Source: Microbacterium rhizosphaerae (lineage in GTDB: Bacteria; Actinomycetota; Actinomycetes; Actinomycetales; Microbacteriaceae). From it: 64,000 nt of DNA. A program made the translations under genes and the position numbers. Under the pieces are notes generated by a model, which did not search any database, was not told where the DNA came from, and saw only the letters and a list, made by a program, of their open reading frames with translations. The stretch is taken from NCBI RefSeq assembly GCF_034120055.1, contig NZ_CP139368.1, positions 930,001 to 994,000 on the forward strand, given 5' to 3'. Below are positions 1-8,461 of this stretch, piece after piece (positions within the stretch are counted from its first letter, which is position 1; the number at the start of each line of letters is the position of its first letter).

Positions 1-862
1 GCGGATCGTCGAGCGTGCCGTCGGGCCGCAGGCGCGGCACGCGGCCGGTCGCCGCGTCCTGCCACCCGCGCAGCCGCTCGACCTGCTCGTCGGCCGGCAG
101 CTGCGCAGGTGCGCCACCGAGCAGCAGGTCGGCGATCTCGATCGCGTCGGCCTGCGCGCGCACGGTCGGATCGTCGCCGGGCCGGTCGACGAACAGCCGG
201 AGGTCCTCGCGCCAGGATCGGTCGAGGATGCCGGCCGCCTGCGCGCGCGCCCGATCGGCGAAGGCGGCGAGCCGCGAGCCGAGATCGCTGCGAGACGCCG
301 CGCCCGCGGGGGCGATGCGCCAGCGCAGGTGCTTCGCGGGATTCCCGCCGACGATGGCACCGGCCGGAACGTCCTTCGTCACGACGGCCCCGGCCGCCAG
401 CACCGAGTGGTCGCCGACCGTGACGCCGTCGAGGACCACGACGTGCGACCCGATCCACACGTCGTGCCCGACCCGGATGCCCTTCGCCGTGAGCGGCTGC
501 CGGAAGACCGGCAGGCCCGGGTCGCTCATCGTGTGGTTGAAGCCGAGGATCGACGCGTGCGCGCCGATCCGCACGCCGTCGCCGAGCTCGACCCGGCCGC
601 GGACCACCGTGTACGGGTTGATGCTGCAGTCGGCGCCGGCGCGCAGCGACCCCGTGACATAGGCTCCGGCCGCGATGTACGTCCGATCACCGAGCCGCAG
701 CTCCTCGTTGTCCACCGAGGCCAGTTCGGAGACGAAGCATCCGTCGCCGAGCTCATGGTCGGGGCGCGCTGCGAGCCGCCGCAGCGCCGCGCGCTGGCGC
801 TCCTGCGCGGATGCGTCCGCCTCTGCCCAGAAGCTCCACGGCGAGTAGTCGAGCGGGTCCAC
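1..862 (-). CDS. Left-handed beta-helix acyltransferase with C-terminal extension (partial, runs off the window)
   Basis: The reading frame stays open to base 1, so the C-terminus is missing. From a GTG at 862, residues about 45-160 form hexapeptide repeats of a left-handed beta-helix (runs like VRGRVELGDGVRIGAHASI and IRVGHDVWIGSHVVVLDGV), with a histidine in GFNHTMSD as the likely catalytic base and the AGAVVTKDVPAGAIVGGNPAK ending typical of sugar O-acetyltransferases. About 120 further residues, which such enzymes do not normally have, follow; they include RSWREDLRLF and WQDAATGRVP and may begin a helical domain. The start lies 48 bases after the stop of the upstream regulator, with AGGCGG as a weak ribosome site. 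Inference: it adds or moves an acyl group on the glycan handled by this locus. Confidence 0.75.
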   Translation of the reverse strand, partial: MDPLDYSPWSFWAEADASAQERQRAALRRLAARPDHELGDGCFVSELASVDNEELRLGDRTYIAAGAYVTGSLRAGADCSINPYTVVRGRVELGDGVRIGAHASILGFNHTMSDPGLPVFRQPLTAKGIRVGHDVWIGSHVVVLDGVTVGDHSVLAAGAVVTKDVPAGAIVGGNPAKHLRWRIAPAGAASRSDLGSRLAAFADRARAQAAGILDRSWREDLRLFVDRPGDDPTVRAQADAIEIADLLLGGAPAQLPADEQVERLRGWQDAATGRVPRLRPDGTLDDP

Positions 863-909
863 CGCACAATCCGCCTGACCGACTCGGTGGCGGTGGATGC
901 CGTCCGCGC

Positions 910-2019
910 TCACGGTCCGGAGACGGGCGCGGTCGAGGCGCGCACGTTCAGGGCGGGGCTCACGCTGACCCGGTGCACGGGCCGGTCGGGGTCTTCGATG
1001 CGGCGCACGAGCAGGTCGATCGCGGCGGCTCCGATCGCCTCGCGCGGCGGACGCACGGCGGTGAGCGGCGGCGTGAAGAGCGAAGCGACCTCGTCGTCGT
1101 AGGCGATCACCGACAGATCCCCGGGAACCGACAGACCGCGGTCGAGGGCGAGGTCGATGAACGCCATCGCCTCCGCGTCGGAGTGGACGAGCAGACCCGT
1201 GACGCCCCGAGCCAGGGTGGTCTCCAGGACGTCATCGACCCGAGCCGAGAAGTCCGGGCTCGTCCGCGGCGGGAATCTCTCCTCGAAGTGCTGCGAGGGG
1301 TCGAGCCCCAGCTCCGCGCACGCCTTCTCCCATCCGGCGACGATCTCGTCGCGGTGGGGCGAGTCCCGGGCGACGATCAGGCCCACCGTGCGGTGGCCGA
1401 GCTCGGCGAGGTGGCGCGCGGCGAGCACGGCGCCGAGCGCATGGTCGGTCACCGCGCTCTCGACAGGCGTCCGCGCGGGCAGGACGACCGCATCCCGCTC
1501 GACGAGCACGCTCGGAAAGCCGATCTCCTGGATCCACTGGATGACGTCCTGGGAGTGCGGCGTTCCGGGGTTCGGTGCGACGACGAGGCCGCGCACGTCC
1601 TCGGTCCCGACGAGGCGCTCGAGAACGGGTCGCTCGTCCTGCATCTCGTAGGAGGCGGCTCGCACGAGCAGCCTCATGCCGCGCCGCTTGGCCTCGGCCT
1701 GCATGCCGCGCACCACTCCGGGCCAGTAGTAGGCGAGCGAGGGCACCAGCACGGCGATGGTCCCGGACGGGCCGCCGACGGTCTCCGGGACCTCCGCCAC
1801 CGTGTCCGGTTCACCCGTCGCCGGCACGGCGCCGCCGTGGATGCGGACGAGGAGCCCCTCCTCCTCCATCTGCGCGAGGTCGCGGCGCAGGGTCACCGGC
1901 GAGACCCCGAGCTCGTCGATGAGCTCCGAGATGCGGACGACCCCGTCCCGCGAGAGCGATGCGAGCACGTGCGCGCGACGTGCCGGGGCGAGCAGGGCGT
2001 GCATGCCGTTGTCGTTCAT
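910..2019 (-). CDS. Hybrid transcription regulator: DeoR-type HTH plus LacI-type sugar-sensing domain
   Basis: 369 residues. Residues about 12-65 are a DeoR-like winged helix (RRAHVLASLSRDGVVRISEL, then VSPVTLRRDLAQMEEEGLLVRIHGGA), not the LacI HTH. Residues about 85-360 are a type 1 periplasmic-binding fold as in LacI repressors (LVPSLAYYWPGVVRGMQAEA, VTDHALGAVLAARHLAELGHRTVGLI, VIAYDDEVASLF, TAVRPP). The ATG at 2019 is chosen because a strong GGAGGAA ribosome site precedes it; upstream in-frame starts lie inside the neighbouring gene. The start overlaps the heparinase-like gene stop by four bases (ATGA), so the two are translationally coupled. It is a clear paralogue of the regulator at 15395-16594. 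It probably represses the divergent promoters at 3963-4132 and is relieved by a uronate or oligosaccharide. Confidence 0.9.
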   Translation of the reverse strand: MNDNGMHALLAPARRAHVLASLSRDGVVRISELIDELGVSPVTLRRDLAQMEEEGLLVRIHGGAVPATGEPDTVAEVPETVGGPSGTIAVLVPSLAYYWPGVVRGMQAEAKRRGMRLLVRAASYEMQDERPVLERLVGTEDVRGLVVAPNPGTPHSQDVIQWIQEIGFPSVLVERDAVVLPARTPVESAVTDHALGAVLAARHLAELGHRTVGLIVARDSPHRDEIVAGWEKACAELGLDPSQHFEERFPPRTSPDFSARVDDVLETTLARGVTGLLVHSDAEAMAFIDLALDRGLSVPGDLSVIAYDDEVASLFTPPLTAVRPPREAIGAAAIDLLVRRIEDPDRPVHRVSVSPALNVRASTAPVSGP

Positions 2020-3962
2020 CGGAGTTCCTCCGGGGTCGATGTGAACAGTTCTACCGTGACCGACAGGGACCGCCGGTCGGTGACGACGAGGTCGAGCCGG
2101 GTGAGTCGCGGGCCCCATACCGAGGTGAGGAGCGGATCGCCGAGCTCGAGCTCGGTCGTGCGGGCCGGGATGTCCGACGGCCAGCGCACGACGAGCGGGC
2201 GGGCGTCCTCGAGAGCGGTGACATGCGCGGCGCCGTCGATGAGACGCACTCCGCCGGCGAGAAGCATCCGGACCGTCGTCTCGGGCTCCGGCTCGGCCCC
2301 GGTCCAGGCGTCGAGCTCCCAGGCGTCGTCCACGACGACCCGTGACCGCGGTCCTCGATCGAGCCGGATGCGGCGGTGCCACCTGCGCAGGCCGGGCACG
2401 TCGTAGGCGCCCGCCAGATCCAGGGCGAGCCCGCCGTCGTGCGGCCGAACCGCGCGCGCGGCGAACTCGGTGCCAGGCGATTGGGGGATGCCGCGCACCT
2501 CCGGCACCGAGTGCCACGAGCTCTGCATGGTCCAGATGTCGTAGCGATCCGGGCCGAAGGTCTGGGCGGTGTACGTCGGACGCCCGGCATCCACCACCAC
2601 GGGCACGCCGTCGACCGCCACGATGAACGAGCCGACGTCGTTGTGGTTGTGCGACTCGCCGTTGTGGCCGCCCTTGGCTGCGAGCGCCAGGCCACGGGCG
2701 GTGCCGCCGCTCTCACGGACGACCGTGAGCTCGACGGACGGCAGCCAGATGTCGCGGGGAAGCGGCGCTGCGGCGCGCGCGGCGCCCATCCACGCCGGGT
2801 CGGTGAGGGCGCGCAGGAGCCGGCCGAGGCCCTGCTCCTCGGTCGCCGCCGGAGTGCCCGGCACGCGGTGCGACGCGGCGAACGCCTCGGCGCCGGCATC
2901 GCCGAAGCGGCGCGCCGCGCGGTGCAGAGCCGACCACGGCAGGCCCGACGGCGGCTTGGCGCGGCCGTCGGCGACGTTGACGAACCACTCGTCGCCGAGC
3001 TGCATGGAGTGCGGGTAGGCGACCGTGGCGCGCAGCGCCGGGATGCCGGCGGCGTACGCATCCACCTTTCCATCCGTGGCGTACCGGAGGAGGTCGAGCG
3101 CCTCGAGCGCGCGCAGCGCGCCCTCCCACCAGTAGCCGTAGCCCTCATCGATCGCACCGTCGGCCGGGAGCACCGCGACGAAGCGATCGAGATCCGCGAC
3201 CGCAGTGGAGACGACCCGCGACCGCAGCTCGGCGTCGTCGGGGCCGTCGAGCAGCCGCAGGGCGGCTGCCAGGACGTTGGCGTGGATCCACGCGTTCCAG
3301 TTGATCGGCGTGCGCTCGTGCCCGATCCACCACCAGTCGCGGCGGTGGAGGAACGGCTCGAAGACGCGGCGGGATGCCTCGTACCGGATGCGTGCCCGCA
3401 GCCCCGGGTAGCGCTCGTCGAGGGCCTGGCCGAGCACGTGATCGGCCCACGCGAGCTGGGCCACCGCCTCGCCGGCGCCGAGGTCGAGGTACGGGTCATC
3501 GGCCACGGGCACGACGGAGCCGTGCCGCTCGAACGAGTCGTCGTGCGCCGGCCAGCACCACGAACTCTGCTCGCACAGCAGGGTGATGCCGTCGGCGACG
3601 TCGTCGATCCGCGCGTCGTCGAGCGTCACCGCCGCCGCGACGACCGCGCGACTGAGCCGGCGCTGGCGGGCGAAGGCCGCGTCCTCCCAGGCCGAGCGAT
3701 CACCGTCGCGGTGATACCGCACGGCTGCGCTCGCGAGGGGCTGCGGCCACGGCGTGCCGTGCTCCTCCGCTGCGGCGGCCAGGATGCGGTCCACGGTCGT
3801 GTGGGCCGCGGCGACCGCGGCCCAGGCCGCGCGATCGCTCGCGGACGGGACGGGCAGTGCACGGTCGGCGGGTACGAGGAGGGCTGCGGCATCCGCGCCG
3901 AGTGCATCGGAGAGCGGACCGCGGAAGACATCGCGGGCGGGGGATGCGGTGGCTCCGGTCAT
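2016..3962 (-). CDS. Heparinase II/III-like polysaccharide lyase
   Basis: 648 residues. The N-terminal two thirds are helical with aromatic-rich pieces (SSWCWPAHDDSFERHG, RRDWWWIGHERTPINWNAWIHAN) as in the alpha/alpha-toroid of heparinase II/III-type lyases. The C-terminal beta-rich domain carries KGGHNGESHNHNDVGSF near residue 435, the family signature with a metal or catalytic histidine. No signal peptide is visible, so it should act in the cytoplasm on imported oligosaccharides. The ATG at 3962 follows GGAGAGGAG; an earlier in-frame start at 4010 would remove that site from the leader. It is first in the left arm, then regulator and acyltransferase. The exact substrate (a uronate-containing glycan) cannot be read from sequence. 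Confidence 0.85.
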   Translation of the reverse strand: MTGATASPARDVFRGPLSDALGADAAALLVPADRALPVPSASDRAAWAAVAAAHTTVDRILAAAAEEHGTPWPQPLASAAVRYHRDGDRSAWEDAAFARQRRLSRAVVAAAVTLDDARIDDVADGITLLCEQSSWCWPAHDDSFERHGSVVPVADDPYLDLGAGEAVAQLAWADHVLGQALDERYPGLRARIRYEASRRVFEPFLHRRDWWWIGHERTPINWNAWIHANVLAAALRLLDGPDDAELRSRVVSTAVADLDRFVAVLPADGAIDEGYGYWWEGALRALEALDLLRYATDGKVDAYAAGIPALRATVAYPHSMQLGDEWFVNVADGRAKPPSGLPWSALHRAARRFGDAGAEAFAASHRVPGTPAATEEQGLGRLLRALTDPAWMGAARAAAPLPRDIWLPSVELTVVRESGGTARGLALAAKGGHNGESHNHNDVGSFIVAVDGVPVVVDAGRPTYTAQTFGPDRYDIWTMQSSWHSVPEVRGIPQSPGTEFAARAVRPHDGGLALDLAGAYDVPGLRRWHRRIRLDRGPRSRVVVDDAWELDAWTGAEPEPETTVRMLLAGGVRLIDGAAHVTALEDARPLVVRWPSDIPARTTELELGDPLLTSVWGPRLTRLDLVVTDRRSLSVTVELFTSTPEELR

Positions 3963-4024
3963 CCGGGGGCTCCTCTCCGAGCGGCAACGGGCGTCTGCGC
4001 CCGAAGTCATGGCTGATCGAAAAT

Positions 4025-4039
4025 GATCGTATCACGATC
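4025..4039. promoter_or_regulatory. Dyad O1 in the divergent promoter region (probable regulator operator)
   Basis: GATCGT-ATC-ACGATC is a perfect 6-3-6 inverted repeat in the gap between the heparinase-like gene and the DUF2264 gene. On the minus strand the sequence TACGAT at 4031-4026 inside it could serve as the -10 box of the left arm. It shares the ATCGT/ACGAT half-site with the dyad at 4087-4105. Confidence 0.6.
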
Positions 4040-4049
4040 GCATTTGGTG

Positions 4050-4078
4050 TTGTGGTGTCTGTTTTCCTTTGCTAATCT
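4050..4078 (+). promoter_or_regulatory. Predicted promoter of the right-arm uronate operon
   Basis: TTGTGG at 4050-4055 and TAATCT at 4073-4078 are separated by 17 bases and resemble sigma-A-type -35 and -10 boxes. The start of transcription would fall near 4085, directly at the edge of dyad O2, leaving a leader of about 48 bases with a GAAGGAG ribosome site before the GTG at 4133. Confidence 0.5.
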
Positions 4079-4086
4079 CCCAAAGT

Positions 4087-4105
4087 GATCACGATGATCG
4101 TGGTC
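4087..4105. promoter_or_regulatory. Dyad O2 overlapping the predicted transcription start (probable operator)
   Basis: CACGAT-G-ATCGTG at 4090-4102 is a perfect dyad; extended to 4087-4105 it is 19 bases with one mismatched pair. It covers about +1 to +20 relative to the predicted TAATCT promoter, the expected place for a LacI/DeoR-type repressor site. The odd-length centre on G differs from O1, so the two may not be bound identically. Confidence 0.6.
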
Positions 4106-4132
4106 CCGCCCCACCTATTCGAAGGAGAATCC

Positions 4133-6091
4133 GTGAGCACTGCGCAGGTCGCCACCCGCACGGACTGGACCCGTGACCAGTGGACCGCGCACGCCGATCG
4201 CCTTCTCGCCGGCGCCCGCCGGTGGGCGTCTCCGGGCCACGGACGCATCACCCCTCCCGGTGCGGAGGGCGGCTACGGCAACGCCGTCGACGGGCTCGAG
4301 GGATTCGCGCGCACGTTCCTTCTGGCGGGCTTCCGCATCGCCGGAGAGCGCGGGCAGGGCGTCGACGACCTCATCGACTTCTATGTGAAGGGCATCGCCA
4401 CGGGCGTCGACCCCGACGCGACCGATCGCTGGGTGCGACCCGAAGAGCACGCGCAGGCGAAGGTGGAGGCCGCATCCCTCGCCGTCATCCTCGACATGAC
4501 GCGTCCCTGGATCTGGGACCGGCTCGACGCCCGCACGCAGGAGCGCGTGATCGGCTACTTGACCGCGATCGTCGGGGACACCACCTACCCGCGCAACAAC
4601 TGGCTGTGGTTCCGGATCGTCGTCGAGACCTTCCTCCGCTCGGTGGGCGGACCGTGGTCGGCGCAGGACATCGCCGACGACCTGGGCCGCCACGACTCCT
4701 ACGTGCGCGCCGACGGATGGATCGCCGACGGCGACGAGCGCTCGTTCGACCACTACACGGGCTGGGCGCTGCACTTCTACCCCATCCTCTGGTCGCGCAT
4801 GCAGGGCGCCGCCGACCTCTCGGGCGGTCGCACACCGAACGACGTCGCCGCGCTCGATCGCTACCTGAGGGATGCCGTGGCCCTCATCGGCGCCGACGGC
4901 TCGCCGCTCATCCAGGGCCGCAGCCTCATCTATCGCTTCGCGGCCGCCGCTCCCTTCTGGGCCGGTGTGCTGGCCGACGTGCCGTCGACGCCCGCGGGCG
5001 AGCTGCGGCGCGCGGCGAACCTCGTGGTCGCGCACTTCGACGAGATCGGTGCGCCCGACGCACAGGACCTCCTCACGATGGGGTGGCACGGCGAGTGGCG
5101 CCGGCTCGCGCAGTCCTATTCGGGCCCCGCATCCCCGTATTGGGCGACGAAGGGGATGCTCGGCATCTCGCTCCCCGCCGATCACCCGGTGTGGACGGCA
5201 CCCACCGCGCCGCTGCCCGTCGAGGCCGGCGACGACCTGCGCGTGGTGCGCGCCGCCGGGTGGCTCATCTCCGGCACCCAGACCGACGGCATCGTCCGCG
5301 TCGTGAACCACGGCACCGATCACTCCGTGCCCGGCTCGTCGGTCGGCGACTCCCCGATCTACACACGTCTCGGCTACAGCACGGCGACCGCGCCGCTGCA
5401 TGACGGCCGCGCCTGGCGCGAGCCGCTGGAGCAGACCGTCGCCCTCGTGGATGACGGCGGCCGCGCATCGCACCGGGCCGGAATGGAGCTCATCGACACC
5501 CGGATCGACGGCGAGGTCGCGGTGGGCGCATCCGTCGCAGACGCGCACTGGATCGAGCCGGCCACGGTGCAGAACCGTCACGGCTCGGGCATCACGGGTG
5601 ACACGACCCCGGCGGGGCGCATCCTCACGATCTCCCTCGTGCGCGGTCCGTGGGAGGTCCGACTCGTCCACGTCGAGGCCGTCGGTTCCGCTGCCCGCAC
5701 GCTCCGCATCGGCGGGTGGCCGCTCGCGGCGGATGTCGCCCCGGCGGTCTCGGCAGACGCATCCACCGCGCGCGCCGTCATCCCCCGCGGTGCGGGCCGG
5801 CTCGAGAGCAGCGTCCGCCTCCTCGCGGGCTCGGGAACGGCGGCTATCATCGAGCGCGACGACGCGAGCCCGCTGGGTTCGGTCGCATCGGTCCCGGTCA
5901 TCGAGCGGGATGCGCGCGCAGCCGACGAGTGGACCGCCGTCCTCGTCACGCTCGACGGCGCCGGCACGGGCGACGTCGAGCGCGCCTCCGTCGCTGTCCA
6001 GGGCGGACAGGCCGCCGTGACCTGGCCCGATGGCGTCGCCACGACCCATGACCTCACCCTCTTCCGGTCCGCAACCCCGACGGATCGGTAG
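4133..6091 (+). CDS. DUF2264 family protein, probable cytoplasmic glycan-processing enzyme
   Basis: 652 residues, no signal peptide. The N-terminal 350 residues are helical with motifs known from DUF2264 proteins: GGYGNAVDGLEGFARTFLLAG, TYPRNNWLWFRIVVETFLRSVG, DGDERSFDHYTGWALHFY, and GRSLIYRFAAAAPFW. The rest is beta-rich. The architecture (helical toroid then beta-sandwich) parallels polysaccharide lyases and hydrolases, and the gene heads the operon for unsaturated uronate breakdown. The GTG at 4133 is preferred because GAAGGAG lies six bases upstream; an ATG at 4085 would put dyad O2 inside the coding region. Catalytic activity has not been read from the sequence, so only a role in oligosaccharide cleavage is proposed. 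Confidence 0.8.
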   Translation: MSTAQVATRTDWTRDQWTAHADRLLAGARRWASPGHGRITPPGAEGGYGNAVDGLEGFARTFLLAGFRIAGERGQGVDDLIDFYVKGIATGVDPDATDRWVRPEEHAQAKVEAASLAVILDMTRPWIWDRLDARTQERVIGYLTAIVGDTTYPRNNWLWFRIVVETFLRSVGGPWSAQDIADDLGRHDSYVRADGWIADGDERSFDHYTGWALHFYPILWSRMQGAADLSGGRTPNDVAALDRYLRDAVALIGADGSPLIQGRSLIYRFAAAAPFWAGVLADVPSTPAGELRRAANLVVAHFDEIGAPDAQDLLTMGWHGEWRRLAQSYSGPASPYWATKGMLGISLPADHPVWTAPTAPLPVEAGDDLRVVRAAGWLISGTQTDGIVRVVNHGTDHSVPGSSVGDSPIYTRLGYSTATAPLHDGRAWREPLEQTVALVDDGGRASHRAGMELIDTRIDGEVAVGASVADAHWIEPATVQNRHGSGITGDTTPAGRILTISLVRGPWEVRLVHVEAVGSAARTLRIGGWPLAADVAPAVSADASTARAVIPRGAGRLESSVRLLAGSGTAAIIERDDASPLGSVASVPVIERDARAADEWTAVLVTLDGAGTGDVERASVAVQGGQAAVTWPDGVATTHDLTLFRSATPTDR

Positions 6092-6119
6092 TCCGGACCC
6101 GGTCCCACGCGGGTCCGGA
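6092..6119 (+). terminator. Intercistronic hairpin before the binding-protein gene
   Basis: TCCGGACCCG and CGGGTCCGGA form a perfect 10-bp stem with an 8-base loop directly after the DUF2264 stop codon. There is no T-run, so it may be a partial terminator or an mRNA-stabilising element. Confidence 0.55.
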
Positions 6120-6145
6120 ACCAATTGCAAAGGAGCAGCATCCAC

Positions 6146-7450
6146 ATGAATCGCAAGTACGCAGCCGCGGCGGCCGTCACCGTCGTCGCGACGCTGTCAC
6201 TCGCCGCCTGCAGCGGCGGCCCGGCGGCGGCGCCGTCGGCCTCGGACGACAAGAAGCCGGTCACCATCTCGGTGTCGGGCTGGAGCCTCGCGACGACGCC
6301 GGAGTTCCAGGTCCTCGCGGACGGGTTCCACAAGGAGCACCCGAACGTGACCGTCCAGGTCAAGGACTACGACGCCGCGCAGTACGCCACACTGCTGACC
6401 GCCGACCTCGCCGCGGGCACCGCCCCCGACGTCGTCGCGATCAAGCAGGTCACCGACATGGTCACCTTCGCCTCCGGCGGGCAGCTGGTCGACGTCTCCG
6501 ACCTCAAGCTGACCGACGGCATCAAGGGTGCGAGCTCGTACAAGCTCGACGGCAAGCAGTACGCGATCCCCTACCGCCTCGACGGCAACGTCCTGTTCTA
6601 CAACAAGGACCTCTTCAAGGCCGCCGGCGTCGACGCGCCCGACGGCACCTGGACGTGGGACGACTACACCGCGGCCGCGGAGAAGCTCAAGACGGGTCTG
6701 AAGTCGGCCGGCAGCTCCGCCCTGCCCGCCTACCTGCACACCTGGAACTCGCAGGTGCAGGGCTTCGCGACCGCGCAGTCGCCGAAGGCCGACATGCTCT
6801 CGGGCAACTACGCGTACATGAAGCCGTACTACGACCAGGCGCTGAAGATGCAGGACCAGGGCCTGCAGCTGCCGTTCGCCACGGCGTCGGCCAACAAGAC
6901 GACCTACCAGGCCGAGTTCGGCAAGCAGCAGGCCGCCATGGAGCTCATGGGCTCGTGGTACGTCGCGACGCTCCTCGCCCAGCAGAAGAGCGGCGACGCC
7001 GACACCTTCCAGTGGGGCATGGCTCCCGTGCCGCAGCGCACCTCTGCCACAGCGGGCACGGACAAGACGCCCGTGACGTTCGGCGACCCGACCGGCTTCG
7101 CGATCAACATCAAGACCGAGGGCGCCAAGCTCACCGCCGCGAAGCAGTTCCTCGCCTACGTCGAGAGCGAGAAGGCGGCCGAGTCGCTCGCGCAGATCGG
7201 CATCACGCCGGCGCTCGTGACCGACTCCGTCACGAAGACCTACTTCGGCCAGACCGGCATCCCGACCGACTCGCTGTCGAAGTTCGCGTGGGGCAGCCAG
7301 AAGATCGCGCCGCAGAACCCGCCGTCGCCCAAGACGCCCATCGCGTCGACCGCGCTCACCGCGATGCACAGCGCGATCATGACCGGCTCGACCCCGCTCG
7401 ACAAGGCCATCACCGACGCCGGCGCCCAGTTCAAGAACCAGGCCGGCTGA
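6146..7450 (+). CDS. Sugar ABC transporter substrate-binding lipoprotein (CUT1 family)
   Basis: 434 residues. It has a lipoprotein signal: MNRKY, a hydrophobic run, then lipobox LAAC with the lipidated cysteine at residue 22. The mature part is an extracellular solute-binding protein of the MalE/UgpB class (VTISVSGW, ADLAAGTAPDVVAIKQV, GKQYAIPYRLDGNVLFYNKDLFKAAG, WTWDDYTAAAEKL, AAMELMGSWYV, FGDPTGFAINIKTEG). It anchors to the outer face of the membrane and delivers oligosaccharide to the two permeases downstream. AGGAG lies nine bases before the ATG at 6146. The gene is bracketed by hairpins on both sides, which suggests that its message is kept more abundant than the rest of the operon. The context points to a uronate-containing oligosaccharide as ligand. 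Confidence 0.93.
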   Translation: MNRKYAAAAAVTVVATLSLAACSGGPAAAPSASDDKKPVTISVSGWSLATTPEFQVLADGFHKEHPNVTVQVKDYDAAQYATLLTADLAAGTAPDVVAIKQVTDMVTFASGGQLVDVSDLKLTDGIKGASSYKLDGKQYAIPYRLDGNVLFYNKDLFKAAGVDAPDGTWTWDDYTAAAEKLKTGLKSAGSSALPAYLHTWNSQVQGFATAQSPKADMLSGNYAYMKPYYDQALKMQDQGLQLPFATASANKTTYQAEFGKQQAAMELMGSWYVATLLAQQKSGDADTFQWGMAPVPQRTSATAGTDKTPVTFGDPTGFAINIKTEGAKLTAAKQFLAYVESEKAAESLAQIGITPALVTDSVTKTYFGQTGIPTDSLSKFAWGSQKIAPQNPPSPKTPIASTALTAMHSAIMTGSTPLDKAITDAGAQFKNQAG

Positions 7451-7461
7451 CCTGACTCCCC

Positions 7462-7494
7462 GGGTGGGGTGCGATTCCCCGGCGCGCCCCACCC
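7462..7494 (+). terminator. Intercistronic hairpin after the binding-protein gene
   Basis: 7462-7473 pairs with 7483-7494 (GGGTGGGG against CCCCACCC, extended by a G-U pair and three more pairs) around a nine-base loop. It sits 11 bases after the stop codon and before the permease gene. Such hairpins in maltose-type operons stabilise the upstream binding-protein message or attenuate read-through. Confidence 0.6.
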
Positions 7495-7528
7495 GCCCCC
7501 TCACTTCCCCGAACTGTAAGGACGAGCA

Positions 7529-8461
7529 ATGACGGCGATCGCCACCGACGTCGACACGTCGCCGACTCCGCCCCACCCGAGGCGCAGGTCGCGGCTGCGG
7601 ATGCGCAACACGCTCATCGGCTGGAGCTTCATCCTCCCGAATTTCCTGGGCTTCGCGCTCCTGACGCTGATCCCCGTCGTGACGCTGTTCTACCTCGGCT
7701 TCACGAACTGGAACATCTTCGGCACCGCCACCTGGACCGGTCTCGCGAACTTCCAGCGGCTGCTGGGCGACACGACGTTCCACACCGCGGTGCTCAACAC
7801 CTTCTACTACGCGATCCTGCACATCCCGCTGACGTTCGTCGTCTCGCTGGGACTCGCGCTCCTGCTCAACACGAAGCTGCGCGGTGTCGCGTTCTTCCGC
7901 ACGGCCGCCTTCTTCCCGTACATCACGTCGATCGTCGCGATCGCGGTGGTCTGGAATCTGCTGTTCAGCCCGCAGTACGGCCCGATCAACCAGTTCCTGC
8001 ACGTCATCGGCATCCAGAACCCGCCGACCTGGCTGCAGTCGACGACGTGGGCGATGCCCGCCACCGTCATCGTCAGCACGTGGCGCGACATGGGTTACTA
8101 CATGATCCTGTTCCTCGCAGGGCTCCAGACCGTGCCCCGCGAGCTGCACGAGGCGGCGCGCGTCGACGGCGCCGGCGTGTGGCAGCGGTTCTGGAACGTC
8201 ACGATGCCGTGCCTGCGGCCGACGACGTTCTTCGTGACGGTCATGCTGACGATCAACTCGTTCAAGATCTTCGACCTGATCCTCGTCATGACAAACGGCG
8301 GACCGGGCAACGCGACACTCGTGCTGTCGCAGTTCATCTACCAGACCGCCTTCGTGCAGAACCAGTTCGGCTACGCCTCCGCGGCATCCATCGTCCTGTT
8401 CCTCATCTGCATCGTCGTGACGATCATCCAGTTCCTCATCAACAAGCGACGGAGTGCCTGA
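7529..8461 (+). CDS. Sugar ABC transporter permease, MalF/UgpA type
   Basis: 310 residues with six predicted membrane segments; the first starts at about residue 30 (LIGWSFILPNFLGFALLTLIPVV). The inner-membrane permease loop that contacts the ATPase is visible as ELHEAARVDGAGVWQRFWNVTMPCLRP (EAA motif). It pairs with the permease that follows to form the channel for the binding lipoprotein. AAGGACG precedes the ATG at 7529. The stop overlaps the next start by one base. No ATPase gene is in the operon, so a shared MsmX/UgpC-like ATPase encoded elsewhere is expected, as is usual for CUT1 importers in Gram-positive bacteria. Confidence 0.93.
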   Translation: MTAIATDVDTSPTPPHPRRRSRLRMRNTLIGWSFILPNFLGFALLTLIPVVTLFYLGFTNWNIFGTATWTGLANFQRLLGDTTFHTAVLNTFYYAILHIPLTFVVSLGLALLLNTKLRGVAFFRTAAFFPYITSIVAIAVVWNLLFSPQYGPINQFLHVIGIQNPPTWLQSTTWAMPATVIVSTWRDMGYYMILFLAGLQTVPRELHEAARVDGAGVWQRFWNVTMPCLRPTTFFVTVMLTINSFKIFDLILVMTNGGPGNATLVLSQFIYQTAFVQNQFGYASAASIVLFLICIVVTIIQFLINKRRSA

